A DNA stretch of 64,000 bases from Nocardioides eburneiflavus (GTDB lineage Bacteria; Actinomycetota; Actinomycetes; Propionibacteriales; Nocardioidaceae), in contig NZ_SRRO01000001.1 in NCBI RefSeq assembly GCF_004785795.1, positions 2,108,001 through 2,172,000 on the forward strand, written 5' to 3'. The notes below the pieces were generated by a model. That model saw nothing but the letters and a program-made list of their open reading frames with translations. It made no database searches and was not told the origin of the DNA. A program made the position numbers and the translations under genes. Shown here piece by piece: positions 14,480-25,198 of this stretch (positions are counted from its first letter, which is position 1; every line of letters starts with the position of its first letter).

Positions 14480-17400
14480 GTGCGCACGCACGAGGACGGG
14501 AGTGTGTCGGACGAGCAGGTGCACGTCCGGCCCGGCCCCGGCCTGCGCGTCGTCGTCGGCGAGCCCGGCACGGTGTGGCGGACGGGTGGGGTCAGCGGTC
14601 GGCTGACCCACGTGCTCGAGGTGTCCGCGTCCGACGCGAGCGGCCGGGTCGTCATCACCGTCACCCCCCGACCGGGCCGCACCCTCGCGGTGCTCCTCGA
14701 CGCGGACGACCGGTACGACCTCCTCCTCGAGACGACCCCCGACGACGGTGGCGGGCGCGTGACCCTGGAGGTGACGCGGGGCGGGACCCTCCGCGTCATC
14801 GTGGTCGAGCGCGACGACCGGATCGAGCGCGAGTCGGCCACGAGCGCGGAGCCCCCGACGGGAGGGCTGTGGCGGCCGGACGTCGTGCACGGGATCGACC
14901 GCCCGCGCGGTGGCCCGCTCCACTCGGGCGCACCACCGCCCGCGGCCGCACCACCTCCCGCCGCGGCACCGCCACCGGCCGCCGCGCCGTCTGCACCACC
15001 GCCGCCCTCGATGCCGCCGCCCGCTCCGGCTCCCACCCGCGGTCCCACCGCCGGCCCCGCCCCAGCTCCCGCTCCGCCCGTGCTGGCCGAGGTGGGGGCC
15101 GCCATGCCCGAGGAGGTGCATGTGGATGACGCGGTCCCGGTCGAGGTGCTCCTGAGCCGCGGGGAGGTGCAGGTCCGCGAGGGCACTGCCCACGACGAGC
15201 AGGTCATCGCGATGGACCCGAGCCGCCCCCTCGACCTCGTCGTGCTGCGGCGCGGGTTCGACCTCGACGAACGCGAGACACCCCGCGAGGTCGGCCATCA
15301 CACGATCGAGCTGCCGCCCGGCGAGGGCGCTGCGCGGGTCGTGTTCTGGCTGCGCGCGGCGGACGAGGGCGAGGGCGAGGTGCAGGTCGTCGCGCGCCAG
15401 GGCCACCCGCTGCCCCTGGCGACACTGCGGCTGGTCGCGCGGATCCTGCCCCGTCGAGCAGTGCCCCTCGACCGACGCTCGGCCGAGGAGGCCGTCGCGG
15501 ACCGGCCGGTCGTGCGCCGCGAGCGGCCCATGGAGGCCACCACCGCCTTCGTCAACCCGCGCTCCCTCGTGGTCGACGAGAACCGCGTCGGCGAGCGGTG
15601 CGAGCTGTCCTTCGACCTCGTCCTGCCGGGGTTCCGGTCCAGCTACAGCCACGTCGTCCCGCACAAGACCGCGGTGCTGACCGCGCTGTTCGGCGACCTC
15701 GAGCACGCTTGGCAGCGGCTGAAGGACATCGGGACCCCGGCGACGCGGAGCGCGGCGTTCCAGAGCCGGCTCCAGGGTCTCGGCTCCCGGCTCGCCGCCG
15801 ACGTGCTGCCGCCGGACCTGCTGGCCGACCTGCGCGACCATCTCGACGAGATCGACGAGCTCGCCGTCATCACCAGCGGTGAGACCGACATCCCGTGGGA
15901 GCTGGTCCACCTCTGGCCGCCCGACGCGGGCGAGGACCGGGACGGGGTCGGGTTCCTCGGCCGGGCCGGTCTCGTGCGCTGGGTCTACAACACCGGCCAC
16001 CCCACCGACCTGTCGGTCCGCACGGGGCGGGCCTTCCACCTCGTCCCGGCGTACGCCGACGCGCTGCTCGTGCTCGACGAGGCGCAGCTCGAGCCGGCGT
16101 ACCTGCGGCCCTTCGGCGCCGTCGCCCTCACCCCGCCCGACGCGACGGGCCTCGCCCGGCTGCTCACCAGCGGCGAGGTCGACCTGCTCCACTTCGCCGG
16201 CCACGGCTTCAGCGACGACACCGTCACGCCGCCGGTCAGGCTGATGGCGCTCGCCGACTACCGCCACGGGGTCGCGGTCGACGGCGACCGGTCGCGTGTC
16301 GCGTACGGCCTCGACGACCTGCGCCAGGTGCTGCCCGACGTGCCGCCCCTGCGGTTCGGCGAGCCCGGGCCGCTGGTCTTCCTCAACGCCTGCCGGATCG
16401 GCCAGCCCCCGTCCACGCGGTCGGAGTCGGGAGGGTTCGCCGAGGTGCTCCTGCGGGGCGGCGCGGGCGCCTTCGTCGGCTGCCTGTGGTCGGTGGGCGA
16501 CACCCCGGCCCGCGAGTTCGTCGCCGCCTTCTACGACGCGCTCCACCGCGGCCACACCATCGCGCACGCCACGCTCCTCGGCCGCCGCGCGGCACGCGAG
16601 GCCGGGGACATCTCGTGGCTCGCCTACACCGTGTACGCCCACCCGGACGCCCGCCTGGCCGACCGTCCGCCACCGGGTGACCCCGTCCTCCCACCGACCG
16701 TCCCTCCAGCGAAAGGCAGCTCGATGACCACGACCGCAGCGACGACCCCGGCGACGACCCGCAAGGCGCCGGCCCTCACCCGCGACCAGCTCCGCACGAT
16801 CCACCCCCACGTGATCAGCACGGAGGACGGCAGGCTGGCCGAGGGGGCGTCGTCCCTGCCCACCGGGGTGGGCGACTTCCGGACCGTACGGGCCGACATC
16901 GACGACCTGTTCGCCACCCGGCTGCCCGCCTTCATCGAGGCGAACGGGGGCGGGCAGGTCCCGATGGTGCTGTGGGCGCACGGGGGACTGGTGAACAAGG
17001 CCGGCGGCCTCCGCGTGGCGCACTCGCAGGTCGAGTGGTGGCTCGCCAACGGCGCCTTCCCGGTGCACTTCGTGTGGCGCACCGGCCTCGCCGAGTCGCT
17101 GTGGGACGCGGTCAAGGACAACCTCCCGGGTGCCTCCCGAGGCCTCGACGACCTCTGGGACAAGGTCGTCGAGGGCGCGGTGCGCGGCGCCCGGGGCAGG
17201 CACACGTGGAGCGCGATGAAGAACACCGCGCGGCTCACCAACGAGAAGGACACCGGGGGCGCGTGGTACTTCGCGCAGAAGCTCGCCGCCTTCATGAAGG
17301 AGCACGAGGACGCCGTGACGGTGCACGCCGTCGGCCACAGCGCCGGCTCGATCTTCCACTCCTGGCTCGTCCCCGAGCTGCTGGCCGCCGGCGTGCCGCA

Positions 17401-18886
17401 GGTCGCCTCGCTCAACCTGCTCGCGCCGGCGATCCGGGTGGACGAGTTCAAGCAGCGGGTCATGAAGCGGACCGTCCTGCCCAAGATCGCGGCCACCACG
17501 ATCTTCACGATGTCCCAGCCGTTCGAGGAGGACGACACCTGCATCGGCGTCTACCGCAAGTCGCTCCTCTACCTCATCCGGGCCTCGCTGGAGGACGACC
17601 AGGACGCCGAGATCCTCGGGCTCCAGGAGTGCCTGCGCCGCGACCCCGACCTCGCGGTGCTGCTCGGGACGGCCGGGTCCGGCGCCAAGGGCGAGGTCGT
17701 GTGGTCGCGGACCGTCGGCGGCGGCCCCCGGACCACCAGCTGCTCCACGACCCACGGCGGGTTCGACAACGACCGGGCCACCATGGACAGCCTGGCGCGG
17801 CGGATCCTGGGCACCGACGACCTGAAGGCCGGGTTCGGCACGGTGCCGGCCACCCGCGGCCTGGTCGAGGAGGAGCCGCTCTGGCCGTCGGAGGCGGCCG
17901 CCTTCGCCTACATCGCCTCGCGCGAGCGCCCGACCACGGACGGCCCGGGCAGGAGGGCCCTCTGCATCGGCATCGACGCCTATCCCTCCCCGGCGGACCG
18001 GCTGGCCGGCTGCGTCGCCGACGCCCGGGCATGGCGCCAGGAGCTGCAGCACGCCGGGTTCACGGTGGACATCCTCGAGGACGAGGACGCCACCCGGGAG
18101 CGGATCGTCGAGGGCATCCAGGACCTCATCGTCCGCAGCCGCGCCGGCGACGTGCTGGTCGTGCAGTTCGCCGGCCACGGCACGACCGTCGACGACCTCG
18201 ACGGCGACGAGCTCGAGGAGGCGGTGCGCACGGGGGAGACCAGCGACGAGGCGCTGTGCCCCGTGGACTTCCGCGACGGCGAGCTGCTGATCGACGACGA
18301 CCTCGGCCAGCTCTGGGACCTCCTGCCGGAGGGGGTGAGCCTCACGGTGTTCTTCGACTCGTGCCACTCCGGAGGCAACCAGCGGCAGGTGCAGGACCCT
18401 CCCGTGGACGACACCACGACCAACGTGCGGCTGGTGCGGCTGGCGCCGGAGGACGTCGCCGCCTACCGCGCCAAGCGGGGGTCGGTGACGCGGGCGAGCC
18501 GTTCGCTCGACTCCGAGCGGTCGGTCTACTTCGGTGCCTGCCAGGCGACCGAGCTGGCCTACGAGAGCAACGGCCAGGGCGACTTCACGCGGATGGCCCT
18601 GCCTCGCATCCGGGAGTGCCTGGCCGGGACCAACCAGCAGTTCTACGACGCGGTGCTCGCCGACTTCGGCGCCGGACGGAGGCAGACGCCGGTCCTGCTG
18701 CCGCCCGGCCTGGCGTCGCGCGCCTTCCTCGCGCCGGCCACCGCAGCGCCCGTGGCTCCCGAGGCGCCGCGGCCGCCGGCACCGGTCCCGCCCGTCACCG
18801 AGCTGCCCGCCCTCGCTGGGGGGACCCCGCGCGAGCAGGCGATCGTGTCGGTCCTACGCGGGCTGGCGGACCTGATCGAGGCGTGA
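14480..18886 (+). CDS. CHAT protease - alpha/beta hydrolase - metacaspase fusion
   Basis: A 1,468-residue uninterrupted frame. Order: a beta-rich N-terminal domain (about 10-130), a Pro/Ala-rich linker with PPPAAA repeats (about 150-200), a second beta-rich domain, then a CHAT caspase-like protease domain with HFAGHG (catalytic His575) and FLNACRIG (Cys638), a hydrolase-like domain with GHSAGS (Ser954), and a C-terminal caspase/metacaspase domain starting LCIGIDAYP with QFAGHG (His1233) and FFDSCHSGG (Cys1295). All catalytic residues are present, so the protein has two Cys proteases around a Ser hydrolase. CHAT and metacaspase proteins act in bacterial signalling, self-killing and defence. 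No signal peptide or membrane segment is seen. Alternative starts are GTG 14504 (GAGGA upstream) and 14414. Confidence 0.85.
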   Translation: MRTHEDGSVSDEQVHVRPGPGLRVVVGEPGTVWRTGGVSGRLTHVLEVSASDASGRVVITVTPRPGRTLAVLLDADDRYDLLLETTPDDGGGRVTLEVTRGGTLRVIVVERDDRIERESATSAEPPTGGLWRPDVVHGIDRPRGGPLHSGAPPPAAAPPPAAAPPPAAAPSAPPPPSMPPPAPAPTRGPTAGPAPAPAPPVLAEVGAAMPEEVHVDDAVPVEVLLSRGEVQVREGTAHDEQVIAMDPSRPLDLVVLRRGFDLDERETPREVGHHTIELPPGEGAARVVFWLRAADEGEGEVQVVARQGHPLPLATLRLVARILPRRAVPLDRRSAEEAVADRPVVRRERPMEATTAFVNPRSLVVDENRVGERCELSFDLVLPGFRSSYSHVVPHKTAVLTALFGDLEHAWQRLKDIGTPATRSAAFQSRLQGLGSRLAADVLPPDLLADLRDHLDEIDELAVITSGETDIPWELVHLWPPDAGEDRDGVGFLGRAGLVRWVYNTGHPTDLSVRTGRAFHLVPAYADALLVLDEAQLEPAYLRPFGAVALTPPDATGLARLLTSGEVDLLHFAGHGFSDDTVTPPVRLMALADYRHGVAVDGDRSRVAYGLDDLRQVLPDVPPLRFGEPGPLVFLNACRIGQPPSTRSESGGFAEVLLRGGAGAFVGCLWSVGDTPAREFVAAFYDALHRGHTIAHATLLGRRAAREAGDISWLAYTVYAHPDARLADRPPPGDPVLPPTVPPAKGSSMTTTAATTPATTRKAPALTRDQLRTIHPHVISTEDGRLAEGASSLPTGVGDFRTVRADIDDLFATRLPAFIEANGGGQVPMVLWAHGGLVNKAGGLRVAHSQVEWWLANGAFPVHFVWRTGLAESLWDAVKDNLPGASRGLDDLWDKVVEGAVRGARGRHTWSAMKNTARLTNEKDTGGAWYFAQKLAAFMKEHEDAVTVHAVGHSAGSIFHSWLVPELLAAGVPQVASLNLLAPAIRVDEFKQRVMKRTVLPKIAATTIFTMSQPFEEDDTCIGVYRKSLLYLIRASLEDDQDAEILGLQECLRRDPDLAVLLGTAGSGAKGEVVWSRTVGGGPRTTSCSTTHGGFDNDRATMDSLARRILGTDDLKAGFGTVPATRGLVEEEPLWPSEAAAFAYIASRERPTTDGPGRRALCIGIDAYPSPADRLAGCVADARAWRQELQHAGFTVDILEDEDATRERIVEGIQDLIVRSRAGDVLVVQFAGHGTTVDDLDGDELEEAVRTGETSDEALCPVDFRDGELLIDDDLGQLWDLLPEGVSLTVFFDSCHSGGNQRQVQDPPVDDTTTNVRLVRLAPEDVAAYRAKRGSVTRASRSLDSERSVYFGACQATELAYESNGQGDFTRMALPRIRECLAGTNQQFYDAVLADFGAGRRQTPVLLPPGLASRAFLAPATAAPVAPEAPRPPAPVPPVTELPALAGGTPREQAIVSVLRGLADLIEA
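16711..16726 (+). promoter_or_regulatory. Possible internal translation start inside the protease fusion
   Basis: GAAAGG (16711-16716) stands 7 nt before an in-frame ATG at 16724. From there the frame would give a 720-residue protein, MTTTAATTPATTRKAPALT onward, containing only the hydrolase and metacaspase domains. The residues before it (DPVLPPTVPPAKGSS) read like a linker, so both a full-length product and a shorter one are possible. Confidence 0.4.
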
Positions 18887-18914
18887 ACCGGGGCCGGACC
18901 GAGCCGCTGGGGCG

Positions 18915-19238
18915 TTACCCCGCCCCGCCCTCGAGGTCGACCACGAGCCGGCCGCCCTCGAGGCGCAGGACGTAGGTCCAGCGCCCCTCGGGCAGGGCCG
19001 GCTGGTCCGACCCCGCGTACGGGAGGTGGACGAGGTCGGTGCCGGGGCCGGACGCCTCGATCGCCGGGTAGCGGTGCACGGTCTCCACCGGCACCCACCC
19101 GGAGACCGACCCGGGTGGCAGGGGTCCCAGTGGCACCGGGTCCCCCTGCCCGCCGGCTCGCGTGAGGCGTACGTCCACCAGGTCGTGCCCGGTGTCGTTG
19201 CGGACGCGGATCTCGCTCACGGTGGCCCGCCGCCTCAC
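18915..19238 (-). CDS. Small beta-rich hypothetical protein
   Basis: A 107-residue soluble protein with alternating hydrophobic strands (EIRVRNDTGHDLVDVRLT at the start, RWTYVLRLEGGRLVVDLEG at the end); it resembles a small beta-sandwich. No family is recognised and there is no signal peptide. The GTG at 19238 overlaps the stop of the metalloprotease gene by 4 nt, so it is translated with it and may be a partner, inhibitor or accessory protein. It ends 28 nt from the 3' end of the convergent CHAT-metacaspase gene. Confidence 0.65.
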   Translation of the reverse strand: MRRRATVSEIRVRNDTGHDLVDVRLTRAGGQGDPVPLGPLPPGSVSGWVPVETVHRYPAIEASGPGTDLVHLPYAGSDQPALPEGRWTYVLRLEGGRLVVDLEGGAG

Positions 19239-20539
19239 GCCATGTAGTCGATGCCGCCCGAGATGACGTCGATGCGCCGCGCCGCCGCCGTCCCCGTCCC
19301 GGTGCGGACGCCGATCGAGATGCCGTTGCCCCAGAGCACGTCCGGCTTGTGCGCCACCCCGAACACGGCGAACGCCTGGCTGCCCGACAGGTTGACCTCC
19401 TGGTGCGCGGCGATGCGGCTGGACCCGTCGTAGACGTGCACGTCGCGGACCACCGCGCTAGGACCGCCGGTCACGAACCGCAGCATCGCCCGCGCGATCG
19501 AGAGCCGGTTGCCCTTGGTGATCACCGGCGTGGGCACGGGCAGGTGGTACCAGTTGGTCGTGTTGGGCTTGCCGACGACGCGGGTGAAGAAGCCGTAGCG
19601 CCGCACCGACTCCACCGCCGAGTCCAGCTCGATCTGGAGGTCCGTGCCGTGCACCCAGCTGGCGTGCTCGATGGCGAAGTTGCCATAGAGGCTGCGGATG
19701 CCGGCGATGTCGTCGGCGGCGACCAGGCGGTACGGGCCGCCGTAGAACGGAGCCATCAGTGCGCCCGCCACGTCGCTGTGGCCGAGTCCGAGCGAGTGGC
19801 CGAACTCGTGTGCCGCGACGGTGACCAGGTCGATGCGTCCCGCTCCGGGCGGGACGACGACCGTCCACGTCTCGGCCTCGTCGAAGTGCGCGTCGCCCAT
19901 GATCGCCGTCGGCGGTGCGGGCGGGACGGACGGGTAGAACGCGTGCGCCAGGACGCCGCTGGCGCCGTCGAACGGGCTGCCGTCGCCGTGGTCGCCGCCG
20001 ACGAAGCGGATCACGATCTCGGGCCCGGCCGTCATGGCCACCCGCGAGAAGCGCAGCGGCGTGTGGCCTGCCCACAGGGCGAAGGCCTGCTCGATCGCGA
20101 CGACGATGTCGTTCTCGGGCACGTCGGGGGTGAAGTTCTGGAACGCGTAGCGCAGGTTGTTCGTCGCCCACCGGCGCCCGGAGGTGGTGAACTCGTCCAG
20201 CCCGGGGGAGTCGGGGATGCCGCACCGCGGCTGGTTCATCTTGTCGGCGGTGGCGGCGTCGAGGGTGCCGGTCACGGGCAGGTTCGCGAACCTCTGGAAG
20301 GTCGCGATCGCGTCCTTGGTCGCCGCGTCCAGCTTGCCCTTCTTCGCGCCGGACGGGCGTCCCGCGACGCCGGCCTGGTCGTCCCCGTCCCCGAGGGGGA
20401 ACGTCGGGGCGCCGATCGCGTCCGCGTCGAGGTCGCCGAGGTAGCCGAACCGGGCGAGGTAGTCCTGGACGACGGTGACGTCGGCCGCCGAGGACCTCGA
20501 GGTGAGCTCGGGCTTGACCTTCTTCTTGGGCGTCGGCAT
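19235..20539 (-). CDS. Matrixin (MMP-like) zinc metalloprotease with cysteine switch
   Basis: A 434-residue protein. An N-terminal peptidoglycan-binding-like domain (about 15-100) ends in PRCGIPD (104-110), the cysteine-switch motif that keeps matrix metalloproteinases inactive (Cys106). The catalytic domain follows: LRYAFQNFTPDVP, the metal-binding HGDGSPFDG and GDAHFDEAETW, the zinc site HEFGHSLGLGHS (244-255) and the Met-turn ALMAPFY (Met262). The C-terminal 140 residues are beta-rich and not identified. The layout is that of eukaryotic MMP zymogens. There is no signal peptide. AAGGAGGAG lies seven nt before the ATG, deciding the start over upstream frames. It is co-translated with the small gene 18915-19238. 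Confidence 0.9.
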   Translation of the reverse strand: MPTPKKKVKPELTSRSSAADVTVVQDYLARFGYLGDLDADAIGAPTFPLGDGDDQAGVAGRPSGAKKGKLDAATKDAIATFQRFANLPVTGTLDAATADKMNQPRCGIPDSPGLDEFTTSGRRWATNNLRYAFQNFTPDVPENDIVVAIEQAFALWAGHTPLRFSRVAMTAGPEIVIRFVGGDHGDGSPFDGASGVLAHAFYPSVPPAPPTAIMGDAHFDEAETWTVVVPPGAGRIDLVTVAAHEFGHSLGLGHSDVAGALMAPFYGGPYRLVAADDIAGIRSLYGNFAIEHASWVHGTDLQIELDSAVESVRRYGFFTRVVGKPNTTNWYHLPVPTPVITKGNRLSIARAMLRFVTGGPSAVVRDVHVYDGSSRIAAHQEVNLSGSQAFAVFGVAHKPDVLWGNGISIGVRTGTGTAAARRIDVISGGIDYMA

Positions 20540-20699
20540 GGCGACTCCTCCTTCGTTGTCGGGCACCCAGCATGGGAAGCGCTGCGTGACTCCTGCGTGA
20601 CCGATCTGGACCGGTGCCGCCGATCCCTGCGTCCGTGACGGTCGCCACCGGCCCCCACCCCATGAGATGAGCCATGGGGGTCTACCGACCGGTCGCCGG

Positions 20700-20711
20700 T
20701 AGCGTCGTGGC
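20700..20711 (+). promoter_or_regulatory. Leaderless promoter of glgX
   Basis: TAGCGT (20700-20705) is followed by 6 nt and the ATG at 20712. No Shine-Dalgarno sequence precedes the ATG. The -35 region is not recognisable. The intergenic space to the divergent metalloprotease gene is 172 nt. Confidence 0.45.
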
Positions 20712-22888
<2,177 letters not shown>

Positions 22889-22892
<4 letters not shown>

Positions 22893-25198
22893 AGCACCGC
22901 GCCAGCACCGCCCGAGCACCCCGCAGCACCTACCGCCTCCAGGTCAGCCCCGACTTCGACCTGTACGCCGCGGCCCGGGTGCTGCCCTACCTGCACGACC
23001 TCGGCGTCGACTGGGTCTACCTCTCGCCGCTGCTCGCCTCCGAGCCGGGCAGCACGCACGGCTACGACGTGGTCGCGTTCGACCACCTCGACGAGGAGCG
23101 CGGCGGCGAGGAGGGCCTCGCCGCCCTGTCCGCCGAGGCGCGTCGCCTCGGCATGGGCGTGCTCGTCGACATCGTCCCCAACCACGTCGGCGTCGCCACC
23201 CCGTCCGAGGACCCCTGGTGGTGGGACGTCCTCAAGCTCGGGCGCGAGTCCGAGCACGCGACCGCCTTCGACGTCGACTGGGCCGCCGGCGACGGCCGCA
23301 TCCTGATCCCGGTGGTCGGCGACGACGACGAGGACGCGATCCGGGTCGTCGCGTCCGGCACGGGGGAGGGCGAGGTCCGCTACCACGACCAGCGCTTCCC
23401 GATGGCTCCCGGCACCTCGACGCTGGAGGAGCAGCACTACGAGCTGGTCAGCTGGCGCGCGGCCGACGACGACCTCAACTACCGCCGGTTCTTCGCCGTC
23501 AACACGCTCGCCGCCGTACGGGTCGAGGACCCCGAGGTCTTCGCCGAGACGCACGTCGAGATCAAGCGGTGGTTCGACGAGGGACTCGTCGACGGCCTGC
23601 GCGTCGACCACCCCGACGGACTGCGCGACCCCAAGCGCTACCTCGACGACCTCGCCGCCCTCACCGGTGGCGCCTACGTGCTCGTCGAGAAGATCCTCGA
23701 GCCCGGCGAGGAGCTGCCGGCCGACTGGGCGACCGCCGGCACGACGGGCTACGACGCCCTCGCCCACATCGACCGGGTCCTCACCGATCCGGCCGGGGAG
23801 GCGCCCCTGACCGCGCTCGAGGACCGGCTGCGCGGCACGACGGTGGACTGGGCGCAGATGGTCCACGACAACAAGCGCGCCGTCGCCGACGGAATCCTGC
23901 ACTCCGAGGTCATGCGGATCACCCGCGAGGTCGAGCGCGTCCTGCACGCCAGGGACGAGAGCGCCGACGAGAAGGCCGTCGCCGACGCGGTCGCCGAGCT
24001 CCTGGCCTGCTTCCCCGTCTACCGCTCCTACCTCCCCGAGGGCCGCGACCACCTCGACCGGGCCTTCGCCCGGGCGCGCGAGCAGCGTCCGGACCTCGCC
24101 GACACGTACGCCGTGCTCGAGCCGCTGCTGCACGACGAGTGGAGCCAGCCGGCGCGCCGCTTCCAGCAGACGTCGGGCATGGTGATGGCCAAGGGCGTCG
24201 AGGACTGCTCGTTCTACCGCTGGTCGCGGCTCACCTCGCTCAACGAGGTCGGCGGGGACCCGTCGGCCTTCGCGCTCGACGTCGACGGCTTCCACGACGC
24301 GATGGCCGCCCGGCAGCGGGACTGGCCCGACGCGATGGTGACGCTGTCGACCCACGACACCAAGCGCGGCGAGGACGTCCGCGCCCGGATCACCGTCCTC
24401 GCCGAGGAGCCCGGCCGCTGGGAGCGGGCGCTCGACGAGCTGCTGCGGCTCGCGCCCGTGCCCGACGCGGGCTTCGGCTCGCTGCTGTGGCAGGCCGTCC
24501 TCGGCGCGTGGACCCCGGACCACCTCCCCGACCTGCGCGACCGCCTGCACGGCTACGCCGAGAAGGCGATGCGCGAGGCGGGCGACCGCACGACGTGGAC
24601 CGAGCCCGACGAGGCGTACGAGGCGCAGGTGCACGCCGCGGTCGACGCGGTCTTCGACTCCGCGGACGTGCAGCGGGTGCTGACCGACCTGGCCACCCGC
24701 ATCGACCAGCCAGCCCAGGCCAACTCGCTGGCCGCCAAGCTCCTGGCGATCACCATGCCGGGCGTGCCGGACGTCTACCAGGGCAGCGAGCTCTGGGAGA
24801 CCTCGCTGGTCGACCCCGACAACCGCCGCCCTGTCGACTTCGACCACCGCGCCGCCGTGCTGGCCGGCACCGCAGAGGACGACGCGGCGTCCAAGCTGCA
24901 CGTCACCTGCACGGCCCTCACCCTGCGCCGCGAGCGGCCCGGGCTGTTCACCGGCTACGCGCCCGTGACGGCCACCGGGTCGGCCGCGGGCCACGTGGTC
25001 GCCTTCGACCGCGGGGGCGCGATCACCGTCGCCACCCGCCTGCCCGTCGGGCTCGCCGCGGCCGGCGGCTGGGGCGACACCGTCCTGGACCTGCCCGAGG
25101 GTCGCTGGCACGACGTGCTCACCGGCACGGACACGGACGGGAGGCTGGCCGACCTGCTCGCCACCCACCCCGTCGCACTCCTGGTGAGGACCGACTGA
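22889..25198 (+). CDS. treY: Maltooligosyltrehalose synthase TreY
   Basis: A 769-residue GH13 enzyme that rearranges the reducing-end alpha-1,4 bond of a maltooligosaccharide to the alpha,alpha-1,1 bond of a trehalosyl end. The N-terminal [16 protein letters not shown] and [16 protein letters not shown] are typical; catalytic residues are Asp240 (GLRVDHPDG) and Glu267 (LVEKIL), followed by the TreY-type [14 protein letters not shown]. It starts at GTG 22889, overlapping glgX by 4 nt, and ends overlapping treZ (ATGA). The three enzymes are therefore made together. Confidence 0.94.

Noticed and set aside
14426..18367. 1,313-residue minus-strand frame opposite the protease fusion
   Set aside because: A shadow of the plus-strand codon bias (Gly/Val/Arg/Asp rich, no domains). 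The plus-strand frame carries all catalytic motifs.
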